A stretch of 64,000 bases of DNA from Colias croceus. Its lineage: Eukaryota; Arthropoda; Insecta; Lepidoptera; Pieridae. A program made the translations under genes and the position numbers. A model generated the notes under the pieces. That model saw nothing but the letters and a program-made list of their open reading frames with translations. It was not told the origin of the DNA and did no database searches. Of the stretch, positions 1 to 11,269 are shown in pieces; position 1 is the first letter of the stretch; each line of letters opens with the position of its first letter. The stretch spans positions 5,582,501-5,646,500 of the forward strand of contig NC_059548.1 in the NCBI RefSeq assembly GCF_905220415.1, in the 5' to 3' direction.

Positions 1-510
1 TCTGGAATAGAATGTCAGAGGCCTGTCATTTTTGTATCGGATATATTTTCAGAATAACTCGTTGGAATAACTGCAATATGACGTCGTTGAACTGCACAAA
101 CTGTTTGACTACATTGTATATTTATTTATTGGTTTTAACCTTGGTTTTGACAGCGTTTTATACTTCACTAGTGACTAGTGGTTGGACTAGTGTATTATTC
201 ACTTGGGAACTATAGTACCTAACAGCACCCCAAGAACTCATTTTCCAAAATTAATTAAAAAAAATTAATTGTCTAATGCATTAATTCATAGACGTAAGCT
301 AATTAAACATTTCGATTTGCAAAGAGACTATACATGAAAGATGCAACAAGTCTGTTTTGCTAGGAAAACAAAAACAGATAATAATAATTAAGCAACAGTA
401 CTTAGAACGAGATTACTTAGCTCTTTGATTGATACATCATAATATATTATGCTAGGGAGTAGGAACTCTACTTTATAAAAAAAGAGCGTGTGTGACGAGC
501 ACACGTGTCA

Positions 511-645
511 GAAGTGAAACGTGTCAGAAATTCAAAGATACCAAAATCGTATCCTTACTCCATGACGTATAGATATAATATTATAGACCTATTGCCATGA
601 CGCGACCTAGAAATTTTACTCTCAACGCGCCTAAAGTTTCACTTC
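511..645. repeat. Possible degenerate MITE with GAAGTGAAAC inverted ends
   Basis: GAAGTGAAAC at 511-520 is matched in inverse orientation by GTTTCACTTC at 636-645. The same terminal motif bounds a clearer element at 31551-31720, and both contain an 'acgcg' segment. The interior is too diverged to align by eye, so relationship is inferred. Confidence 0.3.
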
Positions 646-1795
646 AAACCCCGATTCGTTATAACGCCACAACTTTTAACCAGTAAATCATTTCACGTCG
701 GCCTTGCGCTGAAATAGTTTCTAAACTGTCACAGGAACCGTTTTTAATGGAAATACGATCGACAAATTTGTTAGCCTATCCTATCTGCAATCTGAATGCT
801 ATTAATCTTTGCCAACATCTTGGCAGTTGATACGAAAACTCCATTAAATTTTTTGTTTAATTTTCCGATTAATGGATTTATCGTTTAATTTGAGATCGAG
901 TTTTCGTAATTTGTTGATAGAAAATTATGATTATTTGTTTATAATTTTATCAATTAAAATCGTTGCTGTCTTTGGAAAGTTTTTATAGTCTCAGTTTAGG
1001 TAATTATGTTCTATTCTATTCCATGTGTACGATCTAACTACAAGCTTTTAATTTATATTAGAGAATTAATTACACAAATTATTTATTATACTAGTGTAAA
1101 CGTAATGTATCGGAAAAATAAAAGTCCAGTCCCAGTATTAAGAACTGTATAAAAGAGAAATTAAACCTATTAATTACGATTTTAAATAAGAGACTTTTTC
1201 ATAAAAGTTTAATGAAGGACCGTAACGAAACTCGGAAATTAAATTATTTTTTTTTCTTTAAAAGGCACCCGCCATCACAGAGTGTTCACGCCATCTCTGG
1301 ATTATATTTTATCCAGAGACATTTTTTGCATTTATTTTTTATTTTTGCAAAAATAATTCAATAATAATATAATAGTTTAATATAATAAATCTAAGAAACA
1401 ATCATTAAAATTTAAAATACAATAGTAAATTACAGTCTTAAAATAATAATATTAAAATTTAAAATACTGGTTAATTTAAATACAATTAAAATTATAATAC
1501 AATTGGTAAAAATACTTGATATAAATTACAATATAAAAATAAAAATGAATAATATCTAAAATCTAATAAGAAATTAAATTCATTGGATTTCGAAACATGA
1601 AGTAAGTAGATAACTATTTGATATTATTTTTTATTATTACTCCTATTTATTAGTTAAATGTTGAATTTTATTGTAAACAGGAAATATAAAAAATATGTTT
1701 CACTATAAATTAATTATAGCTACTTATAAATATTTATAAATTCGAGGCATATGAAACAAAAAGATTATTATTATAGCTTCTTATCTAAAAAAAAT

Positions 1796-1841
1796 GTCGT
1801 TAAATTGAATTTTAAAAATATTTAAAATTCAATTTAACGAC
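1796..1841. repeat. Perfect 21-bp inverted repeat with 4-base loop
   Basis: Two perfectly complementary 21-base arms (starting gtcgttaaattgaatttta) are separated by aata. It could be a minimal MITE relic, a cruciform or a hairpin transcript. No family is recognised. Confidence 0.7.
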
Positions 1842-2365
1842 TTTTATGTTATACTTACCAGTATAAACCCGCAGTATAAAAAGATGTGACTTGATAAATC
1901 GTTAAAGATTATCGTAGCATATGATAGGAATATAATTTTTCATAACATTTAACATTTGGATGGAACGTTATCATAAACGTTCAGAATAAGCGAACCAACT
2001 TTATCTTTCCACGTAAACGGCTTTGGCCGTTGAATAAAAATGATTTCTGGCCGTATTCATGTGAATATGTGATCAGAAACTGTCCATAAATCTAGTTTGG
2101 GTAAATTTTTAACAGGCACTCAAGGAAGTTTTACTGTTATAGGTACATAATGTAGAACTAATATGAATACTTCGTATAAAAAGAATATGATATATTTTTC
2201 ACGCTATGTTTAGTTAGCTTCGATCTTACTTTTATTTTTGATTTTGACGTACCTACCTACCTTTAAAGGAATTACTCAGCTTATTTGCTCTACTACAATT
2301 TCTTTTAAATATTAACAAATGTCATACCTACTGCAAACTAGATGTCTTGTGTTTTAATAGAATAT

Positions 2366-2838
2366 TAATCTAGACATATAGGTAATAAATCTGTAGAAGG
2401 GTCAATTCTGTACATTGAAAATATTGAAAAAATAAATACCAGGTTTTGTAACTGGATCGATACCAAACCCAAATATGTGATTAAAATTTTTTTTGTCTGT
2501 CTGTCTGTCTGTCTGTCTGTATGTGAAGGCATCAAGTGAAAACTAACGGTTCGATTTCGATGAAACTTGGTATAATTATACCTTATTATCCTGGGCGTAA
2601 AATAGGATACTTTTTATCCTGGAAAAATACGTGGAAAAAAAATTAATTTTTCAGTTTTATCCATAGACGTTATTCTGTAGAACCGCGAACACACGTTTCG
2701 TATTATTATAGGCCTAGCCGTATTTGGGTACAATAGATATTTATAAGATGTCATTATCAGAGTTACTCAAAATGGAGAAATAAACCATCCACGCGAAGAC
2801 CGACATCCGCGCGGACGGAGTCGCGGGCGGAAGCTAGT
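2366..2838 (-). repeat. Lepidopteran dispersed repeat, family R2
   Basis: The minus strand reads from 'ctagcttccgcccgcgact' through a segment containing 'ggtataattatacc' and a (GACA)n run to an end 'cagatttatt...tagatta'. The same order of blocks occurs on the plus strand at 9451-9764 and 46636-47119. The head resembles SINE or LINE-tail repeats common in moths and butterflies, but the class was not established. This copy is near full length. Confidence 0.65.
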
Positions 2839-3166
2839 TTACAAAATAAAATAATTTGTTGTCACGGTACATACCTCACGTAAAACTTTTTCTCCCGTAT
2901 TTTGGTCTCTATTGTCCGGCAAACATATTCTTCCCAACCAATGACCTGTGTTGTTATAAATGTATTTGGGATCATAGTTATAACTGTTACATCTGCTCGA
3001 TTTAACGCAAATATTTGACATTTTATTTTTATTATAAATGCAGTCTCAATGGACATGTCCATGTGGTTATGGTAGCAGAACTGTAGTTTACATAATTCAG
3101 TATTTGAAATTTCGTAGAAACAGTAATAAAACAACGGCTTTTATTACAGTTATATTCGTACCAAAA

Positions 3167-3433
3167 ACTAGCTTTCCGCACGCGGCTTCGCCCGCTTTGT
3201 CTAAAACCGGATAAATTATAAACTAAAACTTATCTCGAAAACCACTCCATCTATTAAAAATAAACATCAAAATCTGTTGCTTAGTTATAAAGATTTAAGC
3301 ATAGTTTATAGGAATTTAATCCATAATACATAATTCTTTATTTGCGATAGGTAAACATGTTATCTTTAGATATATTACATTTTTACTAACAGTTAAGCAT
3401 ACAGAGAAACCAACTTTGTTTTATAGGTATGTA
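3167..3433 (+). repeat. Dispersed repeat, diverged member of the 'gcttcgcccgc' group
   Basis: It begins actagctttccgcacgcggc and shares several blocks, including 'tctgttgcttagtt...aaagatttaagcata' and 'agagaaaccaactttgtttta', with 24977-25118. It is diverged, hence old. The class is unknown (SINE-like). Confidence 0.5.
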
Positions 3434-3611
3434 CTATGTAGTGACTGTGAATGTTTCGTGTATTGAAATTCGTCTATTTCCTACTCTTACCCTCTTTCCG
3501 CGATGAAACATAAATTCGACAAATCTGTATTTTATGTGAAAATAACGAGTTACTTATCGTGATACACGTGAAAGGTAGAAGTCGATATATTGCAGATAAC
3601 TATATTATAAC

Positions 3612-3643
3612 AAGCAGTCCGCCCCGGCTTCGCCCGTGGTACT
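3612..3643 (+). repeat. Left fragment of repeat R1 split by the Copia insertion
   Basis: The sequence 'agtccgccccggcttcgcccgtggtact' matches the head of the intact R1 copy at 8501. Its continuation ('tacatgtttaaactatcc') reappears immediately after the 3' LTR at 8162. The two halves are therefore one repeat interrupted by the retrotransposon. Confidence 0.85.
3639..3643 (+). other. 5' target-site duplication of the Copia element
   Basis: GTACT directly precedes the 5' LTR and is repeated at 8162-8166 directly after the 3' LTR. A 5-bp duplication is what the Copia superfamily makes. Confidence 0.9.
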
Positions 3644-3848
3644 TGTTGATTAACAATGATTTATATAATATTGTATGTAGCAACACTGCGTTGGTTGTGA
3701 CACTGTGTCAACTGTCAGTTATGAAGGAAGTTTCATATAGTCTGTAATCTGCAAGATGTAAGAGGTTCCCCATGTTGTTGTGTGATTAATAAAGGCACGC
3801 TTCAATGATCAAAGTTTGTATCTTTAATCATCCCCGCAATCCTTAACA
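3644..3848 (+). repeat. Copia 5' LTR (205 bp)
   Basis: It starts TGTTGATTAAC and ends CCTTAACA, the short TG...CA inverted ends of an LTR. It contains a possible polyadenylation signal aataaa around 3788. Reading it against 7957-8161 I find no difference, which implies very recent integration. Confidence 0.95.
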
Positions 3849-3864
3849 GGGTTATGGGCCCAGT
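3849..3864 (+). promoter_or_regulatory. Copia primer-binding site
   Basis: GGGTTATGGGCCCAGT lies immediately after the 5' LTR. It contains the GGTTATGGGCCCAG core that Drosophila copia uses to pair with an internal part of initiator tRNA-Met rather than its 3' end. Priming from a cleaved initiator tRNA is inferred from that family. Confidence 0.8.
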
Positions 3865-3922
3865 AACACAGCCAAGTAAAGCCATCGGTTTTAAAGTAAA
3901 TTTATAAATATTAAAGGACAAA

Positions 3923-6900
3923 ATGTCAAAAGAAAAATATCAAATTGTCCCTTTCGCGGGGGACAATTACAACGCATGGGAGTTTAGATTGAAAAGTATC
4001 CTGCGGGATAATGGAGCAATAGAGGCGATCGAAAAGGAGGATTTCAGTAAATCTACAAATAACAAGCAATTGGAAGCTAAAGCCCAGGCTATTATAATAG
4101 CGGCAACCGCCGACAGTCATCTCGAATACTTGAAGGACAGATCTGCATATCAAATGATTAAAAGCATGGAAGACAGCTTTAAGAAGAAAGGTACACGATC
4201 TAAATTATTTATAAGAAGAGAATTATCCGATATGAAATTCGACGAACGGAAACCTTTAATGGAACATTTTATTGACATGGAAAAGCTATTTGCACAACTC
4301 GGGGATGCTGGCAGTGAGCTCTCGGAAGAAGAAAAGGTTAACTATTTACTACTATCCATGCCGAAATCTTATGAAGGCATTATGACGGCGTTGGAAACTA
4401 TGGAGGAATTGAAAATGGACTTTGTGAAAAACAGACTGCTTGGAGAAGAGGAAAAACGAAACAGAGGAGCGATCAAATCCCTTGATTCTTCAATCTTTTT
4501 GTGTTATGGATGTGGACGCCCCGGACACAAAAAATTTCAGTGTAGGAGCACTCAGCAGGCACGACACAGGACTGGTGACTGGAGACTTCACAGCCGTGGA
4601 CGTGGCGACTGGAAGTACAACGGAGGCCGAGACGACAGTAAGGCTACTCGTCATCAGACCCAGGGAAGAGGTAGAGGAAAGTCATTTCTTACCGGCACTG
4701 AAAATACTGAAGGTAACAAATTTGTAAGTTTTATGTCCTTTAGCGCTGACACTGAACAGCAGAATAAGAATAGTTTTAAATGTGTTATAGACTCAGGTAG
4801 TTCATTTCATCTTGTAAATGACATTAATTTATTCTCTAATTATTGTAAACTGGATAAGCCAATTAAAATTTCAGCTGCCAAAAATGATGTTGATTTAGAA
4901 GCTGTTGGTATAGGAAAAATAAAATGTTATTTAAGTGATTTTAAGGTTAATATTATATTAAATGATGTGTATTATGTACCACAATTAAGGAAAAATTTAA
5001 TATCTGTTTCCAAAATGGAAAAGCATGGTTTAAAGATCATCTTCAATGAAGGGGAAGTTAAAGTTTTCTCACAAACCAATGAATTGTTTATGGTTGGGCA
5101 TAGACTAGGATCCCTTTATTTTGTAGAATTTGAAGTAATTTTTAATGATTGTTATTATGGTGAAAAATCAGACACAAAAGATAATTTAGTAGAAATTTGG
5201 CATAAAAGATTTTCTCACTTAAGCTATAGTAGTTTGAAAACTTTAGTAAATAAAAATATGGTTGATGGTTTAACTGATTTGAAAGAAAAAAATTTAGAAA
5301 ATAAACATTGTGAATCATGCATACTTGCTAATATTACACGCCTTCCTTTTAATGGGAGAATGTATAAGGCTAGGAAACCCTTAGAACTAGTACATACCGA
5401 TGTTTGTTCTGTTAGCCCGTCTACGTGGGACGGATATAAATATTTTGTTACTTTCATAGATGATTTTACCCATTTCACTGCAGTTTACTTATTAAGAGAC
5501 AAGTCTGAAGTTTTTGAATATTTCAAGACGTATTATAATTATGCTAGTAATCATTTTGGTCATGGTATATTGAAGTTAAAGTCAGATAATGGTGGTGAGT
5601 ATATTTCTAGAAATTTTAAATCTTTTTGTGATGAAAAGGGCATAGTATTGCAGTATACTGCTGCATATAATCCTGAAATGAACGGAGTAGCTGAGAGAAT
5701 GAATCGTACTCTGACTGAAAAGGCGCGTGCATTATTGTTAGATTCACAACTTTCTAAAGAGCTTTGGGGCGAGGCCCTGAGATATGCGGTATATGTCACT
5801 AATCGTAGTCCCACTGCTTCTCTTAATGTTACACCATTTGAAATGTGGGAAGGAAGACGTCCTAATGTATCTAATTTCAGAATGTTTGGGTCATCTGCAT
5901 ATGCCCATATTCCTCAAAAACTCCGAATGAAGTTAGACCCTCGTGGTATTAAATTGAAAATGGTTGGTTATGCTCCAGGGGGATATAGATTATGGGATGA
6001 TAATAAAAGGAGAATATGCATAGAACGAAACGTATTGTTTAGGGAAGAAACATGTTCAGAGTCACCTGAAACGGTTAGTATTGATGCGGAGTCTATCTCG
6101 GATAGGAAGGAGAAGGTTGGTAGTAGTAGTCCTGATAAAACCCAAACCAATAGTACTGAGAAAATTTTAATTTCTGATAATAATTTAGAATCATTACAAT
6201 TTGAAGAAAGGAATATAGATAATGTTAATTCTAGGGAAAATAGAAAGAAAACTAAACCAAAATATTTACAAGATTTTGTTACTGATGATTCAGATTTAGG
6301 TGATATATTAATGGCATCATTTTTGTCTTGTTCTAATGGTAATGTTCCAGAAAAGTATAATGATATAGATTCTTATGACGATAAGGATAGGTGGTATGAA
6401 GCGGTAAATGAGGAAATTAAATCTTTAGAGGATAACAAAACTTGGGAAGTTGTAGAGAAACCAAACGATGTTAAGTTAATTGATTGTAGATGGATTTTTA
6501 CAAAAAAGGCGGGTGATGTATATAAAGCTAGATTAGTTGCAAGGGGATTTCAACAGGAAGGTAGCTTTAATGAAATTTATTCTCCCGTTTTGAAATTACA
6601 AACTCTCAGAGTTCTTTTATCATTAGCTGTTCAAAGGAACTATTTAATTCATCAAATGGATGTTAAAGGTGCTTTCCTTCATGGTGAAATTGATGATGTT
6701 GTATACTTAAAGCCCCCACCTGGTATAAATATAGATAAAAATTATGTTTTGAAATTGAATAAATCACTGTATGGTCTTAAAAAATCTTCAAAAAATTGGT
6801 ATAATAAATTTTATAGTTTTATGAAGAGTAAAGGATTTCAAAGAGCAGAAAGCGATTATTGTTTATATTTTAAGGATGGTATTTACATTTTGTTGTATGT

Positions 6901-7831
6901 GGATGATTTACTAATTTTGGGTGAGGACAATTTAAGGATAAATAATGTTAAAGAAATGTTATATACAGAATTTAAAATGAAAGATCTAGGATCTAAAAAT
7001 TTAAAATATCTGGGTATTAATATTATTCAAGATAGTGATTGTTTGTATATTAACCAGAAAGAGTATTTAGAGTCTATATTAACAAAATTTGGTATGTCTG
7101 AAGCAAATACTAGTGAATCACCCATGGAAGTTAATGTTAATCTTGATGATTGTACGATTGATTACTCTTTAGAGCATAAATGCAGAGCTTGTATAGGTTC
7201 TTTAATGTATGCTGTAGTAGGTTCAAGACCTGATTTGTGTGCTTCTGTTTCATATTTAGCAAGATATCAATCTAGACCATCAGAAAGGTTATGGCAATGC
7301 TTGAAAAGGATTTTAAGATATGTTAAAGGTACCATTAATTATAATTTAAAATATACTAAGAATTGTAATTCCGAACCACTAGTTGGATATGCTGATGCAA
7401 GTTTTGCTGTAGATAAAGATAGGAAATCTGTAACTGGTTATATATTTAAAGTATTTGATAACAGTGTTATTTGGCGTTGCAAAAAGCAAAGCACTGTAGC
7501 TTTAAGCACTACTGAGGCAGAGTTATACTCCCTCAATGAAGCAACTCTAGAGGCTTGTTGGATTAGGAAATTATTAAATGAGTTAGACGTTAGTTGTAAT
7601 ACCACTACCATATATGAAGACAATAAAAGTACAATATTTTCTGTATGTAATCCTGATCAAAAAAGAATGAAGCATGTGGATGTAAAATACAACTTTGTTA
7701 AACATAAAATAGAATGTAAGGAAATTTGTGTTATGTATATACCTACAAAGCAACAAATAGCTGATATTTTTACGAAACCATTAAATAAAATCTCCCATAA
7801 TTATTTTGTACCTAAATTAGGATTGGAATAA
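3923..7831 (+). CDS. Copia gag-pol polyprotein, intact
   Basis: This 1,302-residue single-frame polyprotein makes particles and copies the element into DNA. An N-terminal gag region is followed by a CX2CX4HX4C zinc knuckle near residues 194-207 (CYGCGRPGHKKFQC) inside an Arg/Gly-rich stretch. Next is an aspartic protease with DSGSS (Asp290). The integrase has an HHCC-type zinc segment (about 425-470) and the D493-D555-E591 triad, the last pair 35 residues apart. The reverse transcriptase carries YVDD at 992-995, and the RNase H has Asp1158 and the TEAEL block. The order protease-integrase-RT-RNase H defines Copia. The ATG follows the primer-binding site by about 60 bases, and the stop lies about 120 bases before the 3' LTR. 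Length is close to known Copia proteins and nothing is missing. Confidence 0.95.
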   Translation: MSKEKYQIVPFAGDNYNAWEFRLKSILRDNGAIEAIEKEDFSKSTNNKQLEAKAQAIIIAATADSHLEYLKDRSAYQMIKSMEDSFKKKGTRSKLFIRRELSDMKFDERKPLMEHFIDMEKLFAQLGDAGSELSEEEKVNYLLLSMPKSYEGIMTALETMEELKMDFVKNRLLGEEEKRNRGAIKSLDSSIFLCYGCGRPGHKKFQCRSTQQARHRTGDWRLHSRGRGDWKYNGGRDDSKATRHQTQGRGRGKSFLTGTENTEGNKFVSFMSFSADTEQQNKNSFKCVIDSGSSFHLVNDINLFSNYCKLDKPIKISAAKNDVDLEAVGIGKIKCYLSDFKVNIILNDVYYVPQLRKNLISVSKMEKHGLKIIFNEGEVKVFSQTNELFMVGHRLGSLYFVEFEVIFNDCYYGEKSDTKDNLVEIWHKRFSHLSYSSLKTLVNKNMVDGLTDLKEKNLENKHCESCILANITRLPFNGRMYKARKPLELVHTDVCSVSPSTWDGYKYFVTFIDDFTHFTAVYLLRDKSEVFEYFKTYYNYASNHFGHGILKLKSDNGGEYISRNFKSFCDEKGIVLQYTAAYNPEMNGVAERMNRTLTEKARALLLDSQLSKELWGEALRYAVYVTNRSPTASLNVTPFEMWEGRRPNVSNFRMFGSSAYAHIPQKLRMKLDPRGIKLKMVGYAPGGYRLWDDNKRRICIERNVLFREETCSESPETVSIDAESISDRKEKVGSSSPDKTQTNSTEKILISDNNLESLQFEERNIDNVNSRENRKKTKPKYLQDFVTDDSDLGDILMASFLSCSNGNVPEKYNDIDSYDDKDRWYEAVNEEIKSLEDNKTWEVVEKPNDVKLIDCRWIFTKKAGDVYKARLVARGFQQEGSFNEIYSPVLKLQTLRVLLSLAVQRNYLIHQMDVKGAFLHGEIDDVVYLKPPPGINIDKNYVLKLNKSLYGLKKSSKNWYNKFYSFMKSKGFQRAESDYCLYFKDGIYILLYVDDLLILGEDNLRINNVKEMLYTEFKMKDLGSKNLKYLGINIIQDSDCLYINQKEYLESILTKFGMSEANTSESPMEVNVNLDDCTIDYSLEHKCRACIGSLMYAVVGSRPDLCASVSYLARYQSRPSERLWQCLKRILRYVKGTINYNLKYTKNCNSEPLVGYADASFAVDKDRKSVTGYIFKVFDNSVIWRCKKQSTVALSTTEAELYSLNEATLEACWIRKLLNELDVSCNTTTIYEDNKSTIFSVCNPDQKRMKHVDVKYNFVKHKIECKEICVMYIPTKQQIADIFTKPLNKISHNYFVPKLGLE

Positions 7832-7945
7832 AGTTCAGTTCGCATTGTGTATTTTTAGTTTGTTAGTTTTGGTTAATACAAATTATTGTATTGTTAGTTC
7901 TTACTTATTCATTGTAGGCAATGTTAGTTATGTTGATATAAATCA

Positions 7946-7956
7946 TTGGGGGGAGG
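7946..7956 (+). promoter_or_regulatory. Copia polypurine tract
   Basis: A run of G with one A (ggggggagg) abuts the 3' LTR, where plus-strand DNA synthesis is primed in LTR elements. Confidence 0.8.
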
Positions 7957-8161
7957 TGTTGATTAACAATGATTTATATAATATTGTATGTAGCAACACT
8001 GCGTTGGTTGTGACACTGTGTCAACTGTCAGTTATGAAGGAAGTTTCATATAGTCTGTAATCTGCAAGATGTAAGAGGTTCCCCATGTTGTTGTGTGATT
8101 AATAAAGGCACGCTTCAATGATCAAAGTTTGTATCTTTAATCATCCCCGCAATCCTTAACA
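7957..8161 (+). repeat. Copia 3' LTR (205 bp)
   Basis: Identical by eye to the 5' LTR at 3644-3848 and followed by the GTACT duplication at 8162-8166. Confidence 0.95.
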
Positions 8162-8667
8162 GTACTTACATGTTTAAACTATCCTATCTCTCAAGTTGGA
8201 TCGAACTGCACATGGTGTGCGAATTTTATTATAATCGGTTAAGTGGTTTAGGAGTCCATTGAGGACAAACATTGTGACACGAGATTTATATAATATACTA
8301 GCTTTCCGCCCGCGGCTTCGCCCGCGTTTTCATAGAAAACCCCGCATAGTTCCCTTTCCCGTGGGATTTCCGGGATAAAACCTATCCTATCTCTCAAGTT
8401 GGATCAAACTGCACATGGTGTGCGAATTTTATTATAATCGGTTAAGTGGTTTAGGAGTCCATTGAAGACAAACATTGTGACACGAGATTTATATATATTA
8501 GACTAGCGGTCCGCCCCGGCTTCGCCCGTGGTACCTACATGTTTAAACTATCCTATCTCTCAAGTTGGATCGAACTGCACATGGTGTACGAATTTTATTA
8601 TAATCGGTTAAGTGGTTTAGGAGTCCATTGAGGACAAACATTGTGACACGAGATTTATATATATTAA
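8162..8667 (+). repeat. Tandem of R1 repeat copies
   Basis: Three head-to-tail copies of one short repeat abut here. The first is the right half of the copy split by Copia (8162-8296), then 8297-8500, then 8501-8667. All share 'tatcctatctctcaagttgg' and end 'gacacgagatttatata'. A minus-strand copy is at 63409-63612. The heads differ slightly: 'gctttccgcccgcggcttcg' in one and 'gcggtccgccccggcttcg' in two. Confidence 0.85.
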
Positions 8668-8740
8668 GATAAGAAAGATAAGATAAGATAAGATTAAGCT
8701 TAAGATTAAGATTAAGATAAGATAAGATTAAGATTTTATA
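8663..8740 (+). repeat. (GATAA)n/(GATTAA)n microsatellite
   Basis: Interrupted 5- and 6-base units (aagat, aagatt) directly follow the R1 tandem. Retroposed repeats commonly end in such short tandem tails. Confidence 0.8.
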
Positions 8741-9216
8741 TCTTATTATTTTACAAATAAAGGAAGATTATACATATTTAAGTTAATTTAAGTTAAGAAT
8801 AAAATAATACAAGTAGGTTTACTCGAAAAATTGGAATTAAAGCGGTGGTCACAAGAATAAATGGTTTAATAATGGTTAATTTTACTGTAAATTACTAAGG
8901 TAAATTTAAAGGAGATTAATAGGAGATTAATTTTCACTGAACCTTTCAACTGTCACATCAGACGGGTCTTGCGCCTACTTTAATGGTATTGACCTACACA
9001 AACTGTCACGAAGTGTTTGTTTTGACAAGCCCTAAAAGGATGTAAGGGAAAGGGCTTCGGTACGTTTATAAAAAAAAAAAACTAAAAGACTTTTGTTTTA
9101 TAAATTCATTGAAATAATTTAATGATAAACAGTTTTATTGATAGAATAGTGTTAAATTAATTCGAGAATCGATATCGATCGGTTTGGGTAACGTTGGCGT
9201 CGTCCGCGTCGTCTAG

Positions 9217-9450
9217 ATTTCCGCCCGCGGCTTCGCCCGCGTTTGCAAAGGAAAACCCGCATAGTTCCCGTTCCCGTGGGATTTCCGGGATAAAAACTAT
9301 CCTATGTGTTAATCCAAGTTACCCTCTATATGTGTGCTAAATTTCATTGTAATCGGTTCAGTATTTTTTACGTGAAAGAGTAACAAACATCCATACATCC
9401 ATACATCCATACTTACAAACTTTCGCCTTTATAATATATATATATTAGAT
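9217..9450 (+). repeat. Dispersed repeat R1-type copy
   Basis: Begins 'gatttccgcccgcggcttcg', contains 'cccgtgggatttccgggata' and 'aatcggttcagtattttt', and ends in a 'ccatacatccatac' run and an (at)n tail. This block order is shared with 14744-14975 (opposite strand) and 49039-49263. Confidence 0.75.
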
Positions 9451-9764
9451 ACTAGCTTCCGCCCGCGACTCCGTCCGCGCAGAAAAATTAAGAAAAATTA
9501 AGTTTTATTTTTTTTTCTACGTATTTTTCCGGGATAAAAAGTATCCTATTTTATGCCCAGGATAATAAGGTATAATTATACCAAGTTTCATCGAAATCGA
9601 ACCGTTAGTTTTCACGTGATGCCTGAACATTCACAGACAAAAATTTTTTTTAATCACATATTTGGGCTTGTTATCGATCCAGTAACACCCCCTGCTATTT
9701 ATTTTTTCAATATTTTCAATGTACAGAATTGACCCTTCTACAGATTTATTATATGTATAGATTA
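9451..9764 (+). repeat. Dispersed repeat R2, internally deleted copy
   Basis: It starts actagcttccgcccgcgact and ends 'tatatgtatagatta' as in the longer copy at 46636-47119. It lacks that copy's block after the head (the 'gcggatgtcggtcttcgcg' part). Confidence 0.75.
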
Positions 9765-11269
9765 GATAGTTTTGAAAAGTCATCGATCTCTTTCGTAATT
9801 TATTTTTTATTCAGATATTGAATTATTATGACTTTTCAAGAAGATATTACATAGCAAGAACGAAATATCATAACTTCTGAAAAGCTAGTTTACTAACGGA
9901 GTGCACTTAAACTTTTAGATGCCGCTTCGCAGTGAAATTACGACTTGGCGGTTTTGAGATGCTGAGCATTAACAATAGAAAGCTATTTCATCTAGATTCT
10001 AGATTATTAATACATTTATCTTTCAGTGGAACTCAAAAATCAGGATTCTTTTGTTTTGGCACATTTATTTTATTTTACATAATGAAATCTTAGCAAACTT
10101 TGTAGATACATAATCAAAATATCATAATTTAGATTAATTGAACATAGAATATTACGTTTTATTACTTTGTTAAATACTGTATAAATCATAAGGAAATTAA
10201 TAAAACTATAATACGTAATTCGTAATAAAATCACTAGGTATGTGTTTATGTACCATCATACTCTGTTTACATATATTTAAACTGTCATAGAAAATTACGT
10301 ATAAAATTAAAATACCGTGTGTAACGTCGGGCCTGCTACGAACACTCTCAAGAGTAAACAGAGGCTGTGTAACTTTGAACAAGCCCGAGATTTCCCCCCA
10401 GCATGTGAATTTTGCCCGCCTTTGTGTTGTTCTATCGTGCTAGTAGTTAGTAGTAGTAGGTAGTAGTAGTTAGTATAAAAGCTATACGTAAGGGCCTATA
10501 TAATTAAAACGTAAGTGTAATATTGTTAAAATTTATTAGGACTCGAACGAATACCTATATTCATATTTATAAATTTACGAAGTTATCAGGATGTTGAGGT
10601 ATTAAACAGAGACTATAGTTGCACTTGCTTGTAACTTACTGTGTAAAGTATCAAGTTATCTTGAGTTAACTATAAGGCTGGAAGTTATGAAACACATTTG
10701 AAATGAAACCTGAATTTGTAGGATGGCCTCATATTGTAATAAAAAAATTTAGGTACTTTAGCATTTTAATAAATTGATCTTTTGCAGAGTATATAACTTC
10801 TTGTCACGAAAAACATTTTTAAGGAGTAAAAAAAAAGTTGGGAAAGTTGAGTGAGTGTATGAGCAGTTATAACAAGAGAAATGCCGTAATTTGATTTTGG
10901 CTTGTTTAGAATATTTTTGTTTTTACCCTGCAAACCATGAAAAGTGAAGTAAAATTTATAATGAATGCAAAGTTTCATTTTAATAAAAGTACTTAAGATT
11001 ATGTGCTAATTAATAATTTAGAAGTGGTAATACCGAGGAAATTATTACGATGCTTTCATTTGGAGTGGATACTTTATTTTAGATGGCTACAAAGTAAAAT
11101 TTTTATGCTTTCTTTTTAGGTCGACGATATAAAAATTTATTAGGAGCTGTGCATTAAACAGTTCTATAAAATTGCTGCAGTAAATATGCAACGCTTAATA
11201 AAGATATTATGGAGAGTTATTTGTATGCCGATCAATAGATCACTTGTATTTAATTTTATTTTTATTTTA
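9765..11269. other. Non-coding stretch
   Basis: No gene was recognised on either strand. The only notable feature is an imperfect (tagtag)n run at about 10441-10475. Confidence 0.5.

Larger units (their letters stand above)
1..2365. other. AT-rich non-coding stretch
   Basis: No convincing gene is visible on either strand; open frames are short and of random composition. It contains a possible degenerate MITE at 511-645, a small stem-loop at 1293-1319 and a perfect 46-bp palindrome at 1796-1841, listed separately. Confidence 0.6.
3644..8161 (+). mobile_element. Complete Copia (Ty1) LTR retrotransposon
   Basis: The element is 4,518 bp: 5' LTR, primer-binding site, a single 1,302-codon gag-pol frame, polypurine tract (ggggggagg just before 7957) and 3' LTR. 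It is flanked by GTACT duplications. No stop, frameshift or missing catalytic motif was seen, so it could be competent for transposition. That is an inference from sequence only; expression cannot be judged here. Confidence 0.95.

Noticed and set aside
12..215. 67-codon open frame at the window start
   Set aside because: Random-looking composition, no domain, no splice or promoter context.
1293..1319. Small stem-loop tctctggat/atccagaga
   Set aside because: A 9-bp stem alone is within chance expectation for this length of AT-rich DNA.
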